Position numbers and translations under genes: made by a program
Assembly: GCF_002238045.1 (NCBI RefSeq)
Contig: NZ_NBYO01000002.1
Location: forward strand, 620,001-684,000
DNA length: 64,000 bases
Source: Notoacmeibacter marinus
GTDB taxonomy: Bacteria > Pseudomonadota > Alphaproteobacteria > Rhizobiales > Rhizobiaceae
Reading direction: 5' to 3'
The notes under the pieces: generated by a model
The model's input: only the letters and a program-made list of their open reading frames with translations
What the model was told of the DNA's origin: nothing
Database searches by the model: none
Part shown: positions 54,071-63,814 of the stretch, in pieces
Numbering within the stretch: the first letter of the stretch is position 1
Layout: each line of letters begins with the position of its first letter

Positions 54071-57000
54071 TCAGTAATCCTTCTCGTAGAAGACGCCGAC
54101 GCTGCTCTCGGTGCCGACTGCGCCGCGCACCGTAATCTCGTCCGTCACGTCGAGATTGATCGTGACCTTGCTCTCGCTGCCGGCTTCCACACCGACATAA
54201 ACGTTTTCGGACACATAGGTGCCGGCGCGGGCAGCGACATTGCCGTCGCTATCGGTGACGATGTCCAGATTGTCCAGCCCGGCCGCTTGCCGTACTCCGG
54301 AAAGGACAGACGGCCCGTTGCCCGCCAGTTCGGCGGCAGCCGCTGCCAATTGCGCAAGCTGCAGCGGCGACAGCTGATCGAGACCCCGGCCGAAGATCAG
54401 AAGGGCCAGCGCTTCGTCTTCCGGCAATTGTGAATCGGACGAGAATGAAATGTCGAGATCGTCCACCGTGCCCTGCACGCGGATGAAGATCGTGGTGCCG
54501 TCCGCATTGCTGCTGGCGACGAAATTCAGATAAGGGTTGAGATCACCGACGAAGGTGATGGTGCCACGCTCGAAGGTGATCCGCTTGCCGAGGATGGCCA
54601 GCCGACCGCGAATGAGTTCGAAACCGCCGACAGGCTGAATGTCACGCGTATTGCCCGTCAGACGAAGCCGCCCGCCAAGTTCCGCGTCCAGCCCGCGGCC
54701 GCGCACGAAAATCTGGTTCGGCGCGCTCAGGGTTATGTCGAGGCGCGGCACCGACGGACGGGCCGCCGGCTCGGGAATACGCCCGCCGCTCCCGGGGAAC
54801 GCCCGCGCCAGCGTGGCGCGCACATCTGCCGGCGCATTGATGTGGTTGACCGCCTGAATATCGACAGATGCGCCGAAACTGTCCGGCACGGTAATTTCCG
54901 CGCGAACCACATCGATATTGCCGGCGATCAGTGGATCGTTGGTCAGCGATCCCGTAATGGTGATCGTGCCGTTCACCGTCGCGGCGATGAACTCGCCATC
55001 GGCATAGCGTGCCTGGTTGAGACGGATCGCGATATCGGCGGGAATACCGTTCGTCAGGCCGATCGTGCCGGATGCCGAAATCGATCCGCCGCCAGCAAGG
55101 CTGGCGCTCGCGCCTTGCAGGACGACCTGCTGGCGGGTGGCCGTCGCCGAGATGTCGATATTCGTCAGCCGCGTATTGGTCTGCGGGTCGAAGAGACTGG
55201 CGCTATCGGTATCGACCGACACGGCGATATTCGGATCGGCCAGAGCGCCGGTCGCGCTTCCGGCAAACCGAACCGATCCGGCAAGCGTCGTACCGCGAGA
55301 ACCGAGAAAGCGGTTCACGACCGAAAGCGGCGCCGAGCCGTCGAACGCGACGTTGAGCCCGCTGCCGGAGAGCGGGATCGTGCCAAAGGCCGAAAGCGCG
55401 ATACCGTCCCGACCGCCGATATTCAGGCGGTTGAGCTGTATGGCCTGGTTGGAGAAACGCCCCTGCGCATCGACAGAGAGCGGCCCGACCCCTTGCAACG
55501 CCGCAGCATAGAGATTGGGAACGGACAGCTGGAAATCCGCATTCGGCGAAGAGAGCGATCCAGTGACGCGCGCCGAACCCGTGAGCGTGCCGGAAAGGCC
55601 CAGATCGGGCCGAACCGAATTGGCCAGCGACAACGGGACCGCGTTCACATCGATATTGACCGAAAGGTTGCCGCCTTCGCCGAGCGGCACGGTGCCATTC
55701 GCCGCCAGGCGCACACCCTGACTGTTCGTTGCATTGGCGTCGATGGTCAGCGTCTGGCCGTTCGTTTCGCCATCCGCCCGGAGAGACAGCGGCGCAATGC
55801 CGTTCTGGCGCAATTGGGCCACCGTGATCGCGTCGCCGCTTAGTCGAAAATTCACATTCGGACTGGACAGATCGCCGGTCACGGTAGCGGTTCCCGAGAT
55901 GGTGCCATCGGCCTCCAGGTCCGGCCGCACCGTGTTGGCCAGTTCCAGCGGAACGGCGTTCAGATCGACCTTCAGGTTAAGCCGGCCTTCGCTGCCCAGC
56001 GGCACCGTCCCGTCAATAGTGGCGTTCACGCCCTGGCTGTTGGTGAGTTCGGCATCGACGTCCAGTGACCGGCCATCGGTCTGCCCGCGCGCCCGGACGG
56101 CGAGCGGCGCGATGCCGGCGTCGCGCAATTGCGCGACGGTCAGTCCGTCGCCGGTGATGTCGAAGGCGACACTCGGCGCCGAACGCGGGCCGGTAATCTC
56201 GGCTGTGCCGGAGATCGTGCCCGCCGCGGCGAGATCGGGCCGAACCGCATTGGCGATATCGAGAGAAACATCATCGGCAACCACTGAAAGATTGATCTGC
56301 TCCGCCACCTCGCCCTGAAGGCGAAGCGTTCCATCGCCGATGGACAGCGTCGTCGCGTCGATGGCGATGGCCTGGCCACGGACACGAATTTCGGTCGGTG
56401 CTTCGAGACGCGCGCGGCGACCGGACTCCACGATGGACAATTCGCGCAACGCCAGATCGAAAGCAGGGTCGACATCGGTATCCGGAACACGGGCCAGCGT
56501 GCCTTCGGCAGCGATGTCTGTCCCTTGCTCCAACTTGCCGGTCAGCACGAAGTCGGTGGCATTTTCCTGCCGTTCGGCTGTCAGGCTGAGAATGGTGAAG
56601 CTGACGCCCCCGGCGCTGATGGTGCGTCCATCGATCGAACCGCTGGCCTGCGGCACACCGAAGAGATCGGTCGCGGCGATGTCGAGCGTGGCCTCGCCGA
56701 TCCGCGTGTCCGTGTCGTACTGGAAGCCGGAAACCGTGCCTTTGACCGTGGCGTCCTGGCGGCCGTTCAGGTTCGAAAAGGCCAGCTCGGCATCGATCGC
56801 GCCGGCGATGTCCTGCAATGCAAGTGCGCCGATAAGCTTCAGATTGCGGGCGACGACGGAAAGATCGCCGGCCAGAAGCCCGTTTTCGTCGCGCTCGAAA
56901 TCGCCCTCGACGCGGTTGCCGCCGACGGCCAGATTGAGTTCGGACAGACGGATCGCGCCTTCGCCGTAGACGGCATCGGATTCGATGAGCAGACGTTCGC

Positions 57001-59026
57001 CGGAGAAGAAGCCTTCACCGTTCACCTGTCCGGAGAACAATCCGTCTCCGAGCGTACCGACCAGTTCGAGCGCCAAATCGGTAAGATTGCGGCCCTGCAA
57101 CCGGCCCTGCGCGATGGCGAGAGTCGACTTGACGGAGATTGCATCGTTTTCGCCGATGAGCGAAGCATCGAATTCTACAGCGCCGGAAACCTCATCGGTC
57201 ACTGCGGCAAGATCCGATAATCGCCCTTTCAGCTTCATATCGGTATTGTCACCGCCATAGGAACCGTTCGCCGCAAGGCGAAGCTGCGGGTTTTCCAGTT
57301 TGAAATCGTTCGCGGTGATGCCCTGTTCACCGCGTGCGATACCGCCCGAAAGCGTGGTTTCACCGGCCAGAAGGCCGGTAAGCGTGGGATTCTCCAGCGA
57401 GATATTGGTCGCCGAACCATCGACGGTAAGGTCGAATGCGCCGGAGTTCAGCGTCACCGATCCGTCGGCGCTGATGTCCAGCGCACCGGTCAGTTTCTGG
57501 CCCGCCATCGTCGAAAACGGCGCAAGGCTTGCCGTCGCTACACTGGCTTTGCCGCGATAGACCGCGCCGTCGAGCGTGCCGCTGGTGGCGATATCGACGG
57601 ATTTGCCGTCGAGCTTCAGCGTCTCGATAGTGATGGGTTCGCCAGCTTCGGTCTTGCCCGAGAGCGTGAAGGCCAACCGGTCGCCCAACGCATCGGCCAC
57701 CGCCGCACGTGTTGCCGTGATCCCTTCCGCAATGCCATCGACATCGAAGCTGACGGCGCGTTGCTGAGCATCGTCGAGCGCCGTCATCCGACCGCCGAGA
57801 TCGAAACGGACGCTTTCGGCAGCGAAAGTGCCGGTGTTGAGATCTTGCAGTAGAATCCGCCCGTTCCAGGGACCGGAATCGTCGACGCCATATTCGATGT
57901 CGATCGATGCGCGGCGGACTGAGGTTTCGCCGCCCGGCACCGGAAGAACAACTGGCCTGCCATCGCCGCTGTCGATCCGCCCATCGAGAACAAGGGTGCG
58001 CAAGAACCCGCCGGACAGAACACGCGCGCGGCCTTCGAGTTGCAAGGGACCGGACCTCAGCGCAAGCTCATCGACCACCGTGCCGCCCTCGTCAGGCACC
58101 GAACCGCGCAGTCGCAGCGTGCTTTGCCCGGAGAAGAAGGCGCGGAACTGCACCGGGACCAACCGCCCGAGCGGCCCTTCCAGATTGGCGCGATAGGCGA
58201 GCCCCTCTTCGGTCTCGTCCAGATTGAACGTACCCGAAAGAACCCGCTCGCGGTCGGCATCGAGGGTCAGCTGCAGCGTCAGATCGGATAGCGGGCCAGC
58301 GCCCTGCAGCGCCAGACTCACCGGCGGCTTGCCCTCGATGTTCAGAAGGTTGGCGACGATGCCGTTCTCCGGCTCGTCGAGTTGCAGGTCGACATCCAAC
58401 TGGCGGTTTTGATTGGAATAGGCCGCCTGAAGCACCAGCTCGCCGCCTGGGCCGTCAAGCCGCTGAATTTGCAGTGACGTATCGAGCGCACCGTCTTCCA
58501 ACGCCAGGGCGCCTTGCAGCGAGAGCACCGATTCCAGCCCGAAAACGCTTTCGTCGAATTCGGCGCGCTGGACAGCCAGTTCGCCGATCCGCACGGCTAC
58601 CGGCAGTTCAGGCAGTGCGAACGGGGTCGCTTCGGCGTCAACCGTATCTTCCGCCGGAGCGGGCTTGCGCGTCATGACGATGGATTCGGCGCTGAGCGAC
58701 TCGATTTCCAGGCGAGCCCGAAGAAGCGCGGAGCGGTTCCAGTCGATAGCGGCATTTGTGACCGTCAGCCACACGCCCTTCTCGTCGGAAATGGTGATCT
58801 GGTCGATAGACGCCTTGCTGGACAGAACGCCGTTGATGTTGCTGATGGAAATGCGGCGGTTGGGCGTGGAAAGCTTGTCTTCCACATAACTTAGAAACGC
58901 GCCCTTCTCGTCTTCCGCCGAGGCATCGGAATCGCCGAAGATGCCGAAAAGCTGGGCGTAGGCAGGCACTGCCAGTGCAGCCAGCAGCAGAAAAGCGAGA
59001 CAGAGACGGCGCAGGATCGTTCGCAT
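54071..59026 (-). CDS. tamB: TamB, translocation and assembly module / phospholipid-transport bridge protein
   Basis: A 1651-residue AsmA-like protein with an N-terminal signal-anchor (residues 6-24), a very long region of beta-strand repeats forming a hydrophobic groove, and a conserved C-terminal TamB (DUF490) domain (ALLIFGRGLDQLSPLQLAQLA near residue 1560, ending SVGVFYEKDY). It works with TamA in inserting outer-membrane proteins, and TamB homologues also move phospholipid across the periplasm. The start overlaps the tamA stop (TGATG). It contains a recent-looking internal duplication, described separately. Confidence 0.93.
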   Translation of the reverse strand: MRTILRRLCLAFLLLAALAVPAYAQLFGIFGDSDASAEDEKGAFLSYVEDKLSTPNRRISISNINGVLSSKASIDQITISDEKGVWLTVTNAAIDWNRSALLRARLEIESLSAESIVMTRKPAPAEDTVDAEATPFALPELPVAVRIGELAVQRAEFDESVFGLESVLSLQGALALEDGALDTSLQIQRLDGPGGELVLQAAYSNQNRQLDVDLQLDEPENGIVANLLNIEGKPPVSLALQGAGPLSDLTLQLTLDADRERVLSGTFNLDETEEGLAYRANLEGPLGRLVPVQFRAFFSGQSTLRLRGSVPDEGGTVVDELALRSGPLQLEGRARVLSGGFLRTLVLDGRIDSGDGRPVVLPVPGGETSVRRASIDIEYGVDDSGPWNGRILLQDLNTGTFAAESVRFDLGGRMTALDDAQQRAVSFDVDGIAEGITATRAAVADALGDRLAFTLSGKTEAGEPITIETLKLDGKSVDIATSGTLDGAVYRGKASVATASLAPFSTMAGQKLTGALDISADGSVTLNSGAFDLTVDGSATNISLENPTLTGLLAGETTLSGGIARGEQGITANDFKLENPQLRLAANGSYGGDNTDMKLKGRLSDLAAVTDEVSGAVEFDASLIGENDAISVKSTLAIAQGRLQGRNLTDLALELVGTLGDGLFSGQVNGEGFFSGERLLIESDAVYGEGAIRLSELNLAVGGNRVEGDFERDENGLLAGDLSVVARNLKLIGALALQDIAGAIDAELAFSNLNGRQDATVKGTVSGFQYDTDTRIGEATLDIAATDLFGVPQASGSIDGRTISAGGVSFTILSLTAERQENATDFVLTGKLEQGTDIAAEGTLARVPDTDVDPAFDLALRELSIVESGRRARLEAPTEIRVRGQAIAIDATTLSIGDGTLRLQGEVAEQINLSVVADDVSLDIANAVRPDLAAAGTISGTAEITGPRSAPSVAFDITGDGLTVAQLRDAGIAPLAVRARGQTDGRSLDVDAELTNSQGVNATIDGTVPLGSEGRLNLKVDLNAVPLELANTVRPDLEADGTISGTATVTGDLSSPNVNFRLSGDAITVAQLRQNGIAPLSLRADGETNGQTLTIDANATNSQGVRLAANGTVPLGEGGNLSVNIDVNAVPLSLANSVRPDLGLSGTLTGSARVTGSLSSPNADFQLSVPNLYAAALQGVGPLSVDAQGRFSNQAIQLNRLNIGGRDGIALSAFGTIPLSGSGLNVAFDGSAPLSVVNRFLGSRGTTLAGSVRFAGSATGALADPNIAVSVDTDSASLFDPQTNTRLTNIDISATATRQQVVLQGASASLAGGGSISASGTIGLTNGIPADIAIRLNQARYADGEFIAATVNGTITITGSLTNDPLIAGNIDVVRAEITVPDSFGASVDIQAVNHINAPADVRATLARAFPGSGGRIPEPAARPSVPRLDITLSAPNQIFVRGRGLDAELGGRLRLTGNTRDIQPVGGFELIRGRLAILGKRITFERGTITFVGDLNPYLNFVASSNADGTTIFIRVQGTVDDLDISFSSDSQLPEDEALALLIFGRGLDQLSPLQLAQLAAAAAELAGNGPSVLSGVRQAAGLDNLDIVTDSDGNVAARAGTYVSENVYVGVEAGSESKVTINLDVTDEITVRGAVGTESSVGVFYEKDY
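55622..56251 (-). repeat. Tandem 315-bp duplication inside tamB
   Basis: Units of 105 residues begin N-x-V-R-P-D-L at minus-strand positions 56251, 55936 and 55621, exactly 315 bp apart. Each carries matching blocks VAQLRxxGIAPL, TNSQGV and GTVPLG. The third unit (from 55621 down) diverges after about 40 residues. The match in length and order shows in-frame tandem duplication. Confidence 0.9.
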
Positions 59027-60918
59027 CAGAAAGCCTGCCCTATGCCGGCATAGATCGCAAAATTCGGATCGCCTTCGCGCTTATTGATCGGAACGGCGAA
59101 GTCGAGACGGATGGGACCGATGGGTGTGCGGTATCGCAGACCGGCGCCTGCACCGATCTGGTAGTCCTGAAATTTCGGATAGGATTCGGCGGTCACGGAT
59201 GCGATATCGGCAAACGCTACCAAACCGATGGCGTCGGTTACGCGCAGACGAACTTCGCCGGAAGCCTCGGCCAGCGAGCGGCCGCCGATCGTGCCGGAGG
59301 CCGTCTCCACACCGATGGACTGGTAATCGTAGCCGCGAACGGACCCACCGCCACCGGCGAAAAACAACAGATCGGGCGACGTCTCTTCGATGGGCGGATC
59401 GAGAACCGTGCCCAGCTTCACCCGGCCAGCCAGAACGACGCGGTCGTCGGCCAGTCCGAAATAGGTGCGCGCATCGAGCACACCGCGCACAAAGGTGTTG
59501 CCGTAGAGAAATTCCTGATAGGGCGCGATCCGGCCATCGACATAGAAACCTTCCGTCGCATCGGCGGGGTCGTCGCGCGTATCGAACACCGCTCTGATGT
59601 AAGCGCCGATGGTTGCGAACTCCCGCTCTCCGAAGACATCGTCCTCGGTTTGCGCAAGCGAGCCGGTGAACCCGAAGGACAGCTCCAAATCCTCAGTCAC
59701 GATCTGGGTGATACCGGCTGATGCTTCCACCTCATTGATGGCGTAGCTGTCATTGACCTGCCGTTGCGCCTTGAGAGCAGCGTTGAAATTGGTATCGGGC
59801 GTCAAGATACCGGGCTTGGTGAATTCCGCGCCGAGCAGATAGTCGAAATCGCGATATTCCGTGCCGTCGATGCCCTCGACCGACGCATCGAGACGCAGGC
59901 GCTCAGCCCGGCCCCATAGGTTGCGGTGAACCCAGTATGCCGACGCGCCAAAACCATTCGTGGTCGAATAGGTGGTGCCGAAACCGATCCGGCGCTTCGG
60001 CTTCTCCTTGACGATGGCGGTGATCGGCAGCAGGCCGCCAGGGCCGATCTCATCGCCTTCCCGGATCGAGTAGGATTTGAAGACGTCCAGCCGGCCGAGC
60101 CGTTCGGTCGCCCGATCCAGATCGTCAGGATCGAACTCCTGGCCGCGCGGCAATCCGACCATGAAGGCCAGCCATTCGGGATCGATGTCGCGAACGCCGC
60201 GGACGCTCGTTTCGCCATAGACCGCGAAGCGGCCCGGATCGACATCGATCGTGGCATCGAAGGTTTGGGTGGCGTGGTCGGCCGTCAGCACCCGATCGAC
60301 CACCTCCGCCTTGGCATAACCCTGCTGTCGCCAGGCTTCGACCGCCAGCGCGCCGGCCTGCTTGATGACGCCCGCCTTGGCGACCTCGCCACTGGCGAAT
60401 CCCTCATCGGCCGGATCGTCGACTTCGTCGCGACGGCTCTGCGGCGGCGGCGCCTGATTGCGGATTTCCGCGCGGGAGAAGTTGAAGACCGGTCCGCTTT
60501 CGACCGAGACCAGGACCTGAGCCGGATTGGAAAGGCTGGCGTCCGGCGGCAGATCGGAGACTTCGCGCCCGTCGATGGTGATCCGGATCACCGGCCCGTA
60601 ATAGCCGCGATTATAGAAAGCGCCGAGAATGGATTTGTAATCGCCCCGCGCCGTAACGATCAAACCGGAGACACCGTTCGCCGGCTCGTCGCGACCTTTC
60701 CACAGGCTGCTGACGTTCCGCGCCACGTCTTCCAGTTCGGGATCTCCCGAATAGTCGAATGTCACCTCATACGGCCAAGGCTCGCCGATGATCTCGGGCG
60801 GCTCCTTCTCGAAGAAGGTTTTACCGAACAGCGTAATGGCCTCGGCAGGCGGTGAAACAGCCACACCGATAACCGCCGAGAGAACGCCGGCAAACGCGAT
60901 TCGGATGTAACGCCCCAT
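59026..60918 (-). CDS. tamA: TamA, outer-membrane BamA/Omp85-family protein
   Basis: A 630-residue outer-membrane protein: signal peptide (residues 1-27, end AEA), POTRA domains over about residues 45-280 (for example YKSILGAFYNRGYYGPVIRITIDG and QQGYAKAEVVDRVLTAD), then a 16-strand Omp85 barrel with the conserved L6 motif VRGYDYQSIG near residue 535 and the terminal strand ending in Phe (YAGIGQAF). I start at MGRYIRIAF (ATG 60918) after GGAAGGTGG. Co-operonic with tamB. Confidence 0.93.
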   Translation of the reverse strand: MGRYIRIAFAGVLSAVIGVAVSPPAEAITLFGKTFFEKEPPEIIGEPWPYEVTFDYSGDPELEDVARNVSSLWKGRDEPANGVSGLIVTARGDYKSILGAFYNRGYYGPVIRITIDGREVSDLPPDASLSNPAQVLVSVESGPVFNFSRAEIRNQAPPPQSRRDEVDDPADEGFASGEVAKAGVIKQAGALAVEAWRQQGYAKAEVVDRVLTADHATQTFDATIDVDPGRFAVYGETSVRGVRDIDPEWLAFMVGLPRGQEFDPDDLDRATERLGRLDVFKSYSIREGDEIGPGGLLPITAIVKEKPKRRIGFGTTYSTTNGFGASAYWVHRNLWGRAERLRLDASVEGIDGTEYRDFDYLLGAEFTKPGILTPDTNFNAALKAQRQVNDSYAINEVEASAGITQIVTEDLELSFGFTGSLAQTEDDVFGEREFATIGAYIRAVFDTRDDPADATEGFYVDGRIAPYQEFLYGNTFVRGVLDARTYFGLADDRVVLAGRVKLGTVLDPPIEETSPDLLFFAGGGGSVRGYDYQSIGVETASGTIGGRSLAEASGEVRLRVTDAIGLVAFADIASVTAESYPKFQDYQIGAGAGLRYRTPIGPIRLDFAVPINKREGDPNFAIYAGIGQAF

Positions 60919-61091
60919 TCCCACCTTCCAAAAACCCCGGTCGCCGGCCCGGCTCGGAGACCCCTCGTCCGCAACGATCCTATGCTTGCGGCCTATTTGC
61001 GGCGCAGCGAAGGCCATCCCCGCGCAACCAGCTTGCACGCGCCGCTTTCCTCAGGCAACTGCGGCACCTCTGCAACAGAGAAATCACACTG

Positions 61092-61107
61092 TTGACGTTT
61101 ACGTCAA
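61092..61107. promoter_or_regulatory. Perfect palindrome upstream of the SCP2 gene
   Basis: TTGACGT-TT-ACGTCAA is a perfect 7-bp inverted repeat 59 bp before the SCP2 start. It resembles operators of fatty/branched-chain acid degradation regulators (LiuR-like motif), an impression from memory. A second inverted repeat, GCTAGGC/GCCTAGC, spans 61119-61149 and may form a leader hairpin. Confidence 0.5.
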
Positions 61108-61165
61108 TCAAAGGCAAGGCTAGGCGCTATAGACAATCCAATGCCTAGCAGAAGAGGACAGCACT

Positions 61166-61447
61166 ATGGCTATGGACGATATTGCCGAGAAAATCCGCCC
61201 CGCCGTCAAGGAGAGCGATTTCTCCGACTCCGTGAAGTTCGACTGCGGTTCGGACGGCGTCATGGTCATCGACGGCAATGAGGTCAGCACGGAGGACAAG
61301 CCGGCCGATTGCACTATCACCATGGAAAAGAGCGATCTGGAAGACATGATTTCCGGCGATCTCGATGCCACGCAGGCCTTCATGTCCGGCAAGCTCAAGG
61401 TCGACGGCGACATGAGCGTGGCCATGAAGCTGCAGCAGCTGTTCTGA
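61166..61447 (+). CDS. SCP2 sterol-binding domain protein
   Basis: A 93-residue single-domain SCP2-type lipid carrier: DSVKFDCGSDGVMVIDGNEV near residue 22, DCTITMEKSDLEDMISGDLD near residue 48 and FMSGKLKVDGDMSVAMKL near the end, the family signature. Small bacterial SCP2 proteins bind acyl chains or acyl-CoA, but the ligand is unknown here. AGAGGA precedes the ATG. Single gene with palindrome upstream and terminator downstream. Confidence 0.9.
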   Translation: MAMDDIAEKIRPAVKESDFSDSVKFDCGSDGVMVIDGNEVSTEDKPADCTITMEKSDLEDMISGDLDATQAFMSGKLKVDGDMSVAMKLQQLF

Positions 61448-61471
61448 TCGTTCGCCGCCGGGACATTGAGG

Positions 61472-61506
61472 AAAGGCCCGCGACGCCCCGTGCGTCGCGG
61501 GCCTTT
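61472..61506 (+). terminator. Rho-independent terminator after the SCP2 gene
   Basis: A 15-bp perfect stem (AAAGGCCCGCGACGC and its complement) encloses a short CCCGT loop and ends in CCTTTCTGTT. It lies between convergent genes and can terminate both. Confidence 0.9.
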
Positions 61507-61528
61507 CTGTTGGGCGCTTCAAGCCACC

Positions 61529-62134
61529 TTAGGCAGCGAGCGCTCGCATGGCCGGGATGCGCGAACACTTCGCGCCGCTCGGCCGCAGAATGTCGGCAGC
61601 GCCGTCCAGCGCGCCGGGTTCCAGGGTGAGTGCGAGGAACCTTTCACGGTCGAACGGGCCGGGCATGGCGAGTGTGGCCGGCGCCGGCTCGAAGCCGAAC
61701 CGTTCGTAATAGGGCGCGTCTCCAACAAGGAAAATTGCCTTGTGGCCGAGCCGTTCTGCGGCGTCGATGGCATGGATCATCAATGCCGAGCCGGTGCCGC
61801 TGCCCTTGGCATCCGGCGCAACGGCCAGCGGCCCGAGCAGCAACGCAGCCGCACCGTCCGCATCGACATGCCAGAGCCGCACCGTGCCGATGACCGCGCC
61901 CGATAGCGAGCGCGCGACGAAGGACAAGCCGTCCGCCGGCAACCGACCGCGGCGGATCGCCTCCGAACTCTTGCGCCTGCGGTGCGGCCCCATGGCCCGG
62001 TCGAGCAATGCTTCGCGGGCGCGCACATCGCCTGGCCGTTCGTCGGTGATCGCATAAAGCATCGGCGCGCGGTCATTGGCCGGCGCAAGAGCAACGGGAG
62101 CAACCGTTCTATTCAGGGGGGCGATGGGGAGCAT
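61529..62134 (-). CDS. GNAT-family N-acetyltransferase (YhbS-like)
   Basis: A 201-residue acetyltransferase. The acetyl-CoA motif is in LLGPLAVAPDAKGSGTGSALMIHAID near residue 105, followed by KAIFLVGDAPYYERFGFEPAPA near residue 130, a pattern of the YhbS group. Substrate unknown; some relatives act on proteins or small amines. I start at MLPIAPLNR (ATG 62134), preceded by AGGG. A TTG 6 bp upstream is also in frame. It lies downstream of, and on the same strand as, the decarboxylase gene, 95 bp away. Confidence 0.85.
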   Translation of the reverse strand: MLPIAPLNRTVAPVALAPANDRAPMLYAITDERPGDVRAREALLDRAMGPHRRRKSSEAIRRGRLPADGLSFVARSLSGAVIGTVRLWHVDADGAAALLLGPLAVAPDAKGSGTGSALMIHAIDAAERLGHKAIFLVGDAPYYERFGFEPAPATLAMPGPFDRERFLALTLEPGALDGAADILRPSGAKCSRIPAMRALAA

Positions 62135-62229
62135 GGGCAAACCCTGTCTTCCAAAGGGCGAACGTCAGAAGCCCGCCGGCTCGCATGGCAAGCCGGCGGC
62201 GTTTCGAACTGACGGGCGGTAGCCGTCCG

Positions 62230-63363
62230 TCAGATGACGTAGGATCGGAGCGGTTCGAACCCATTGAACGCGACCGAAGCATAGGTCGTGGTATAAGCGC
62301 CCGTGCCTTCGATCAGAACCTCGTCGCCGATGGTCAGCGTGATCGGCAGCGGATAGGGCTTCTTCTCATACATCACATCGGCGCTGTCGCAGGTCGGGCC
62401 GGCCAGCACGCAGGGTTCGGTCTCGTCGCCGTCGCGCGGCGTGGTGATCGGATAGCGGATGGATTCGTCCATCGTCTCGGCCAGACCGCCGAACTTGCCG
62501 ATGTCGAGATAGACCCAGCGGGTCTTGTCCTCGGCGCTCTTGCGCGAGATCAGCACGACTTCGCTCTTGATGACGCCTGCATTGCCGACCATGCCGCGGC
62601 CCGGCTCGATGATCGTCTCGGGCAGCCGGTTGCCGAAATGCTTGCGCAGCGCCGAGAAGATGGCGCGGCCATAGGCTTCGGCCGCCGGCACGTCCTTCAG
62701 GTACCGGGTCGGGAAACCGCCGCCCATATTGACCATCTGCAGTGTCACGCCCTTCTCCGCCATGGCGCGGAACACCGCGTTGGCGTCGGCCAGCGCCCGG
62801 TCCCAGGCGTCCAGATCGGTCTGCTGGCTGCCGACATGAAAAGACACGCCATAGGCTTCGAGCCCGTTATTGACGGCATGCTCGAGCACATCGACGGCCA
62901 TGACCGGCACGCAGCCGAACTTGCGCGACAGCGGCCATTCGGCGCCCTCGCCATCGGTCAGCACGCGGCAGAACACACGAGCGCCCGGCGCGGCGCGCGA
63001 AATTTTGTCCACCTCCTCGTGGCAGTCCACGGCGAAAAGATCGATGCCAAGCGCCCGGGCGCGGGCAATGTCGCGTTCCTTCTTGATCGTGTTGCCGTAG
63101 GAAATGCGGTCTGCGGTCGCGCCGGCTTCGAGCGCCATTTCGACTTCGGCGACGGACGCGCAGTCGAAGGACGAGCCGAGCGAGGCCAGCAGGCGCAGGA
63201 TTTCCGGCGCCGGGTTGGCCTTCACAGCATAGAAGATGCGGCTGTCCGGCAGCGCGTGCTTGAACGCATTGAAATTGTCGCGAACGACTTCGGTATCCAC
63301 GACGAGGCAGGGACCGTCTGGACGTCGGGTGGCGAAGAAATCGTGAATACGCTGGGTGGTCAT
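62230..63363 (-). CDS. Ornithine/lysine decarboxylase (alanine-racemase fold)
   Basis: A PLP enzyme of 377 residues making putrescine (and possibly cadaverine). The PLP lysine lies in IFYAVKANPAPEILRLLASLG near residue 45, GVSFHVGSQQTDLDAWDRAL near residue 190, NMGGGFPTRYL near residue 225 (phosphate loop), EPGRGMVGNAG near residue 265 and the catalytic cysteine in LAGPTCDSADVMYEKK near residue 325. The start is MTTQRIHDFF (ATG 63363) with GGGGA at 5 bp. ATGs at 63366, 63369 and 63375 are in frame. Preceded by a leader of about 445 nt. Confidence 0.93.
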   Translation of the reverse strand: MTTQRIHDFFATRRPDGPCLVVDTEVVRDNFNAFKHALPDSRIFYAVKANPAPEILRLLASLGSSFDCASVAEVEMALEAGATADRISYGNTIKKERDIARARALGIDLFAVDCHEEVDKISRAAPGARVFCRVLTDGEGAEWPLSRKFGCVPVMAVDVLEHAVNNGLEAYGVSFHVGSQQTDLDAWDRALADANAVFRAMAEKGVTLQMVNMGGGFPTRYLKDVPAAEAYGRAIFSALRKHFGNRLPETIIEPGRGMVGNAGVIKSEVVLISRKSAEDKTRWVYLDIGKFGGLAETMDESIRYPITTPRDGDETEPCVLAGPTCDSADVMYEKKPYPLPITLTIGDEVLIEGTGAYTTTYASVAFNGFEPLRSYVI

Positions 63364-63599
63364 CATCATCCCCATATGCCGGCAGGACCGGTCTTTCGGC
63401 TTTGCGCGCCGTTCCGCCAACCATTTGCGGATACGACCCGACGACAAAGTGCAGATCGGCGATGCCAGACCCAGCCTTTGGAGACCCTGGATCCGGCGTA
63501 ACGCCGATCTACGGCGATGAACGCAATACCAACGCACCGGCGCCGGCTTTCGTTCGCTTTGTCTTGCCGTCAGCTTGGAGGGATGAACCCGCCGCACAT

Positions 63600-63808
63600 C
63601 GAGCAACGCAGTAATGTGCCTCTTAGAACCCCGGTTTTGGACGCCGGGAGAGATCGAAAAGGCCCGCTAGTGTCGTTGCTTCAAGACGTCCTCGCATCAA
63701 TCCGGTAGGCCGGAGATACGACTGGAGCGGTTAGTTCCAGGTACCTTACCGTAGCCCCCACCATACGGGGGCTCGGCGGACGCCCACAGGCACGTGCGAC
63801 TTTGGGCA
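63600..63808 (-). ncRNA. Structured 5' leader of the decarboxylase gene, probable speF element
   Basis: The first 200 nt of the predicted transcript form a run of hairpins: AGCCCCC/GGGGGCT (63753-63773), CTGGA/TCCAG (63722-63740), TCCGG/CCGGA (63701-63714) and CCCGG/CCGGG inside the short ORF. A conserved leader called speF is known upstream of ornithine decarboxylase genes in alphaproteobacteria. Identity to that family is from context and memory and was not tested with a covariance model. Confidence 0.65.
63623..63697 (-). CDS. Possible 24-residue leader peptide in the decarboxylase leader
   Basis: ATG 63697 to TAA 63623 encodes MRGRLEATTLAGLFDLSRRP plus KPGF. It sits within the structured leader, and its last codons overlap a CCCGG/CCGGG hairpin, an arrangement like translation-attenuation leaders. 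In enterobacteria an ornithine-sensing leader peptide (speFL) controls speF. No ribosome site stronger than CCGGA is seen, so translation is uncertain. Confidence 0.4.
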   Translation of the reverse strand: MRGRLEATTLAGLFDLSRRPKPGF

Positions 63809-63814
63809 GCGGCG

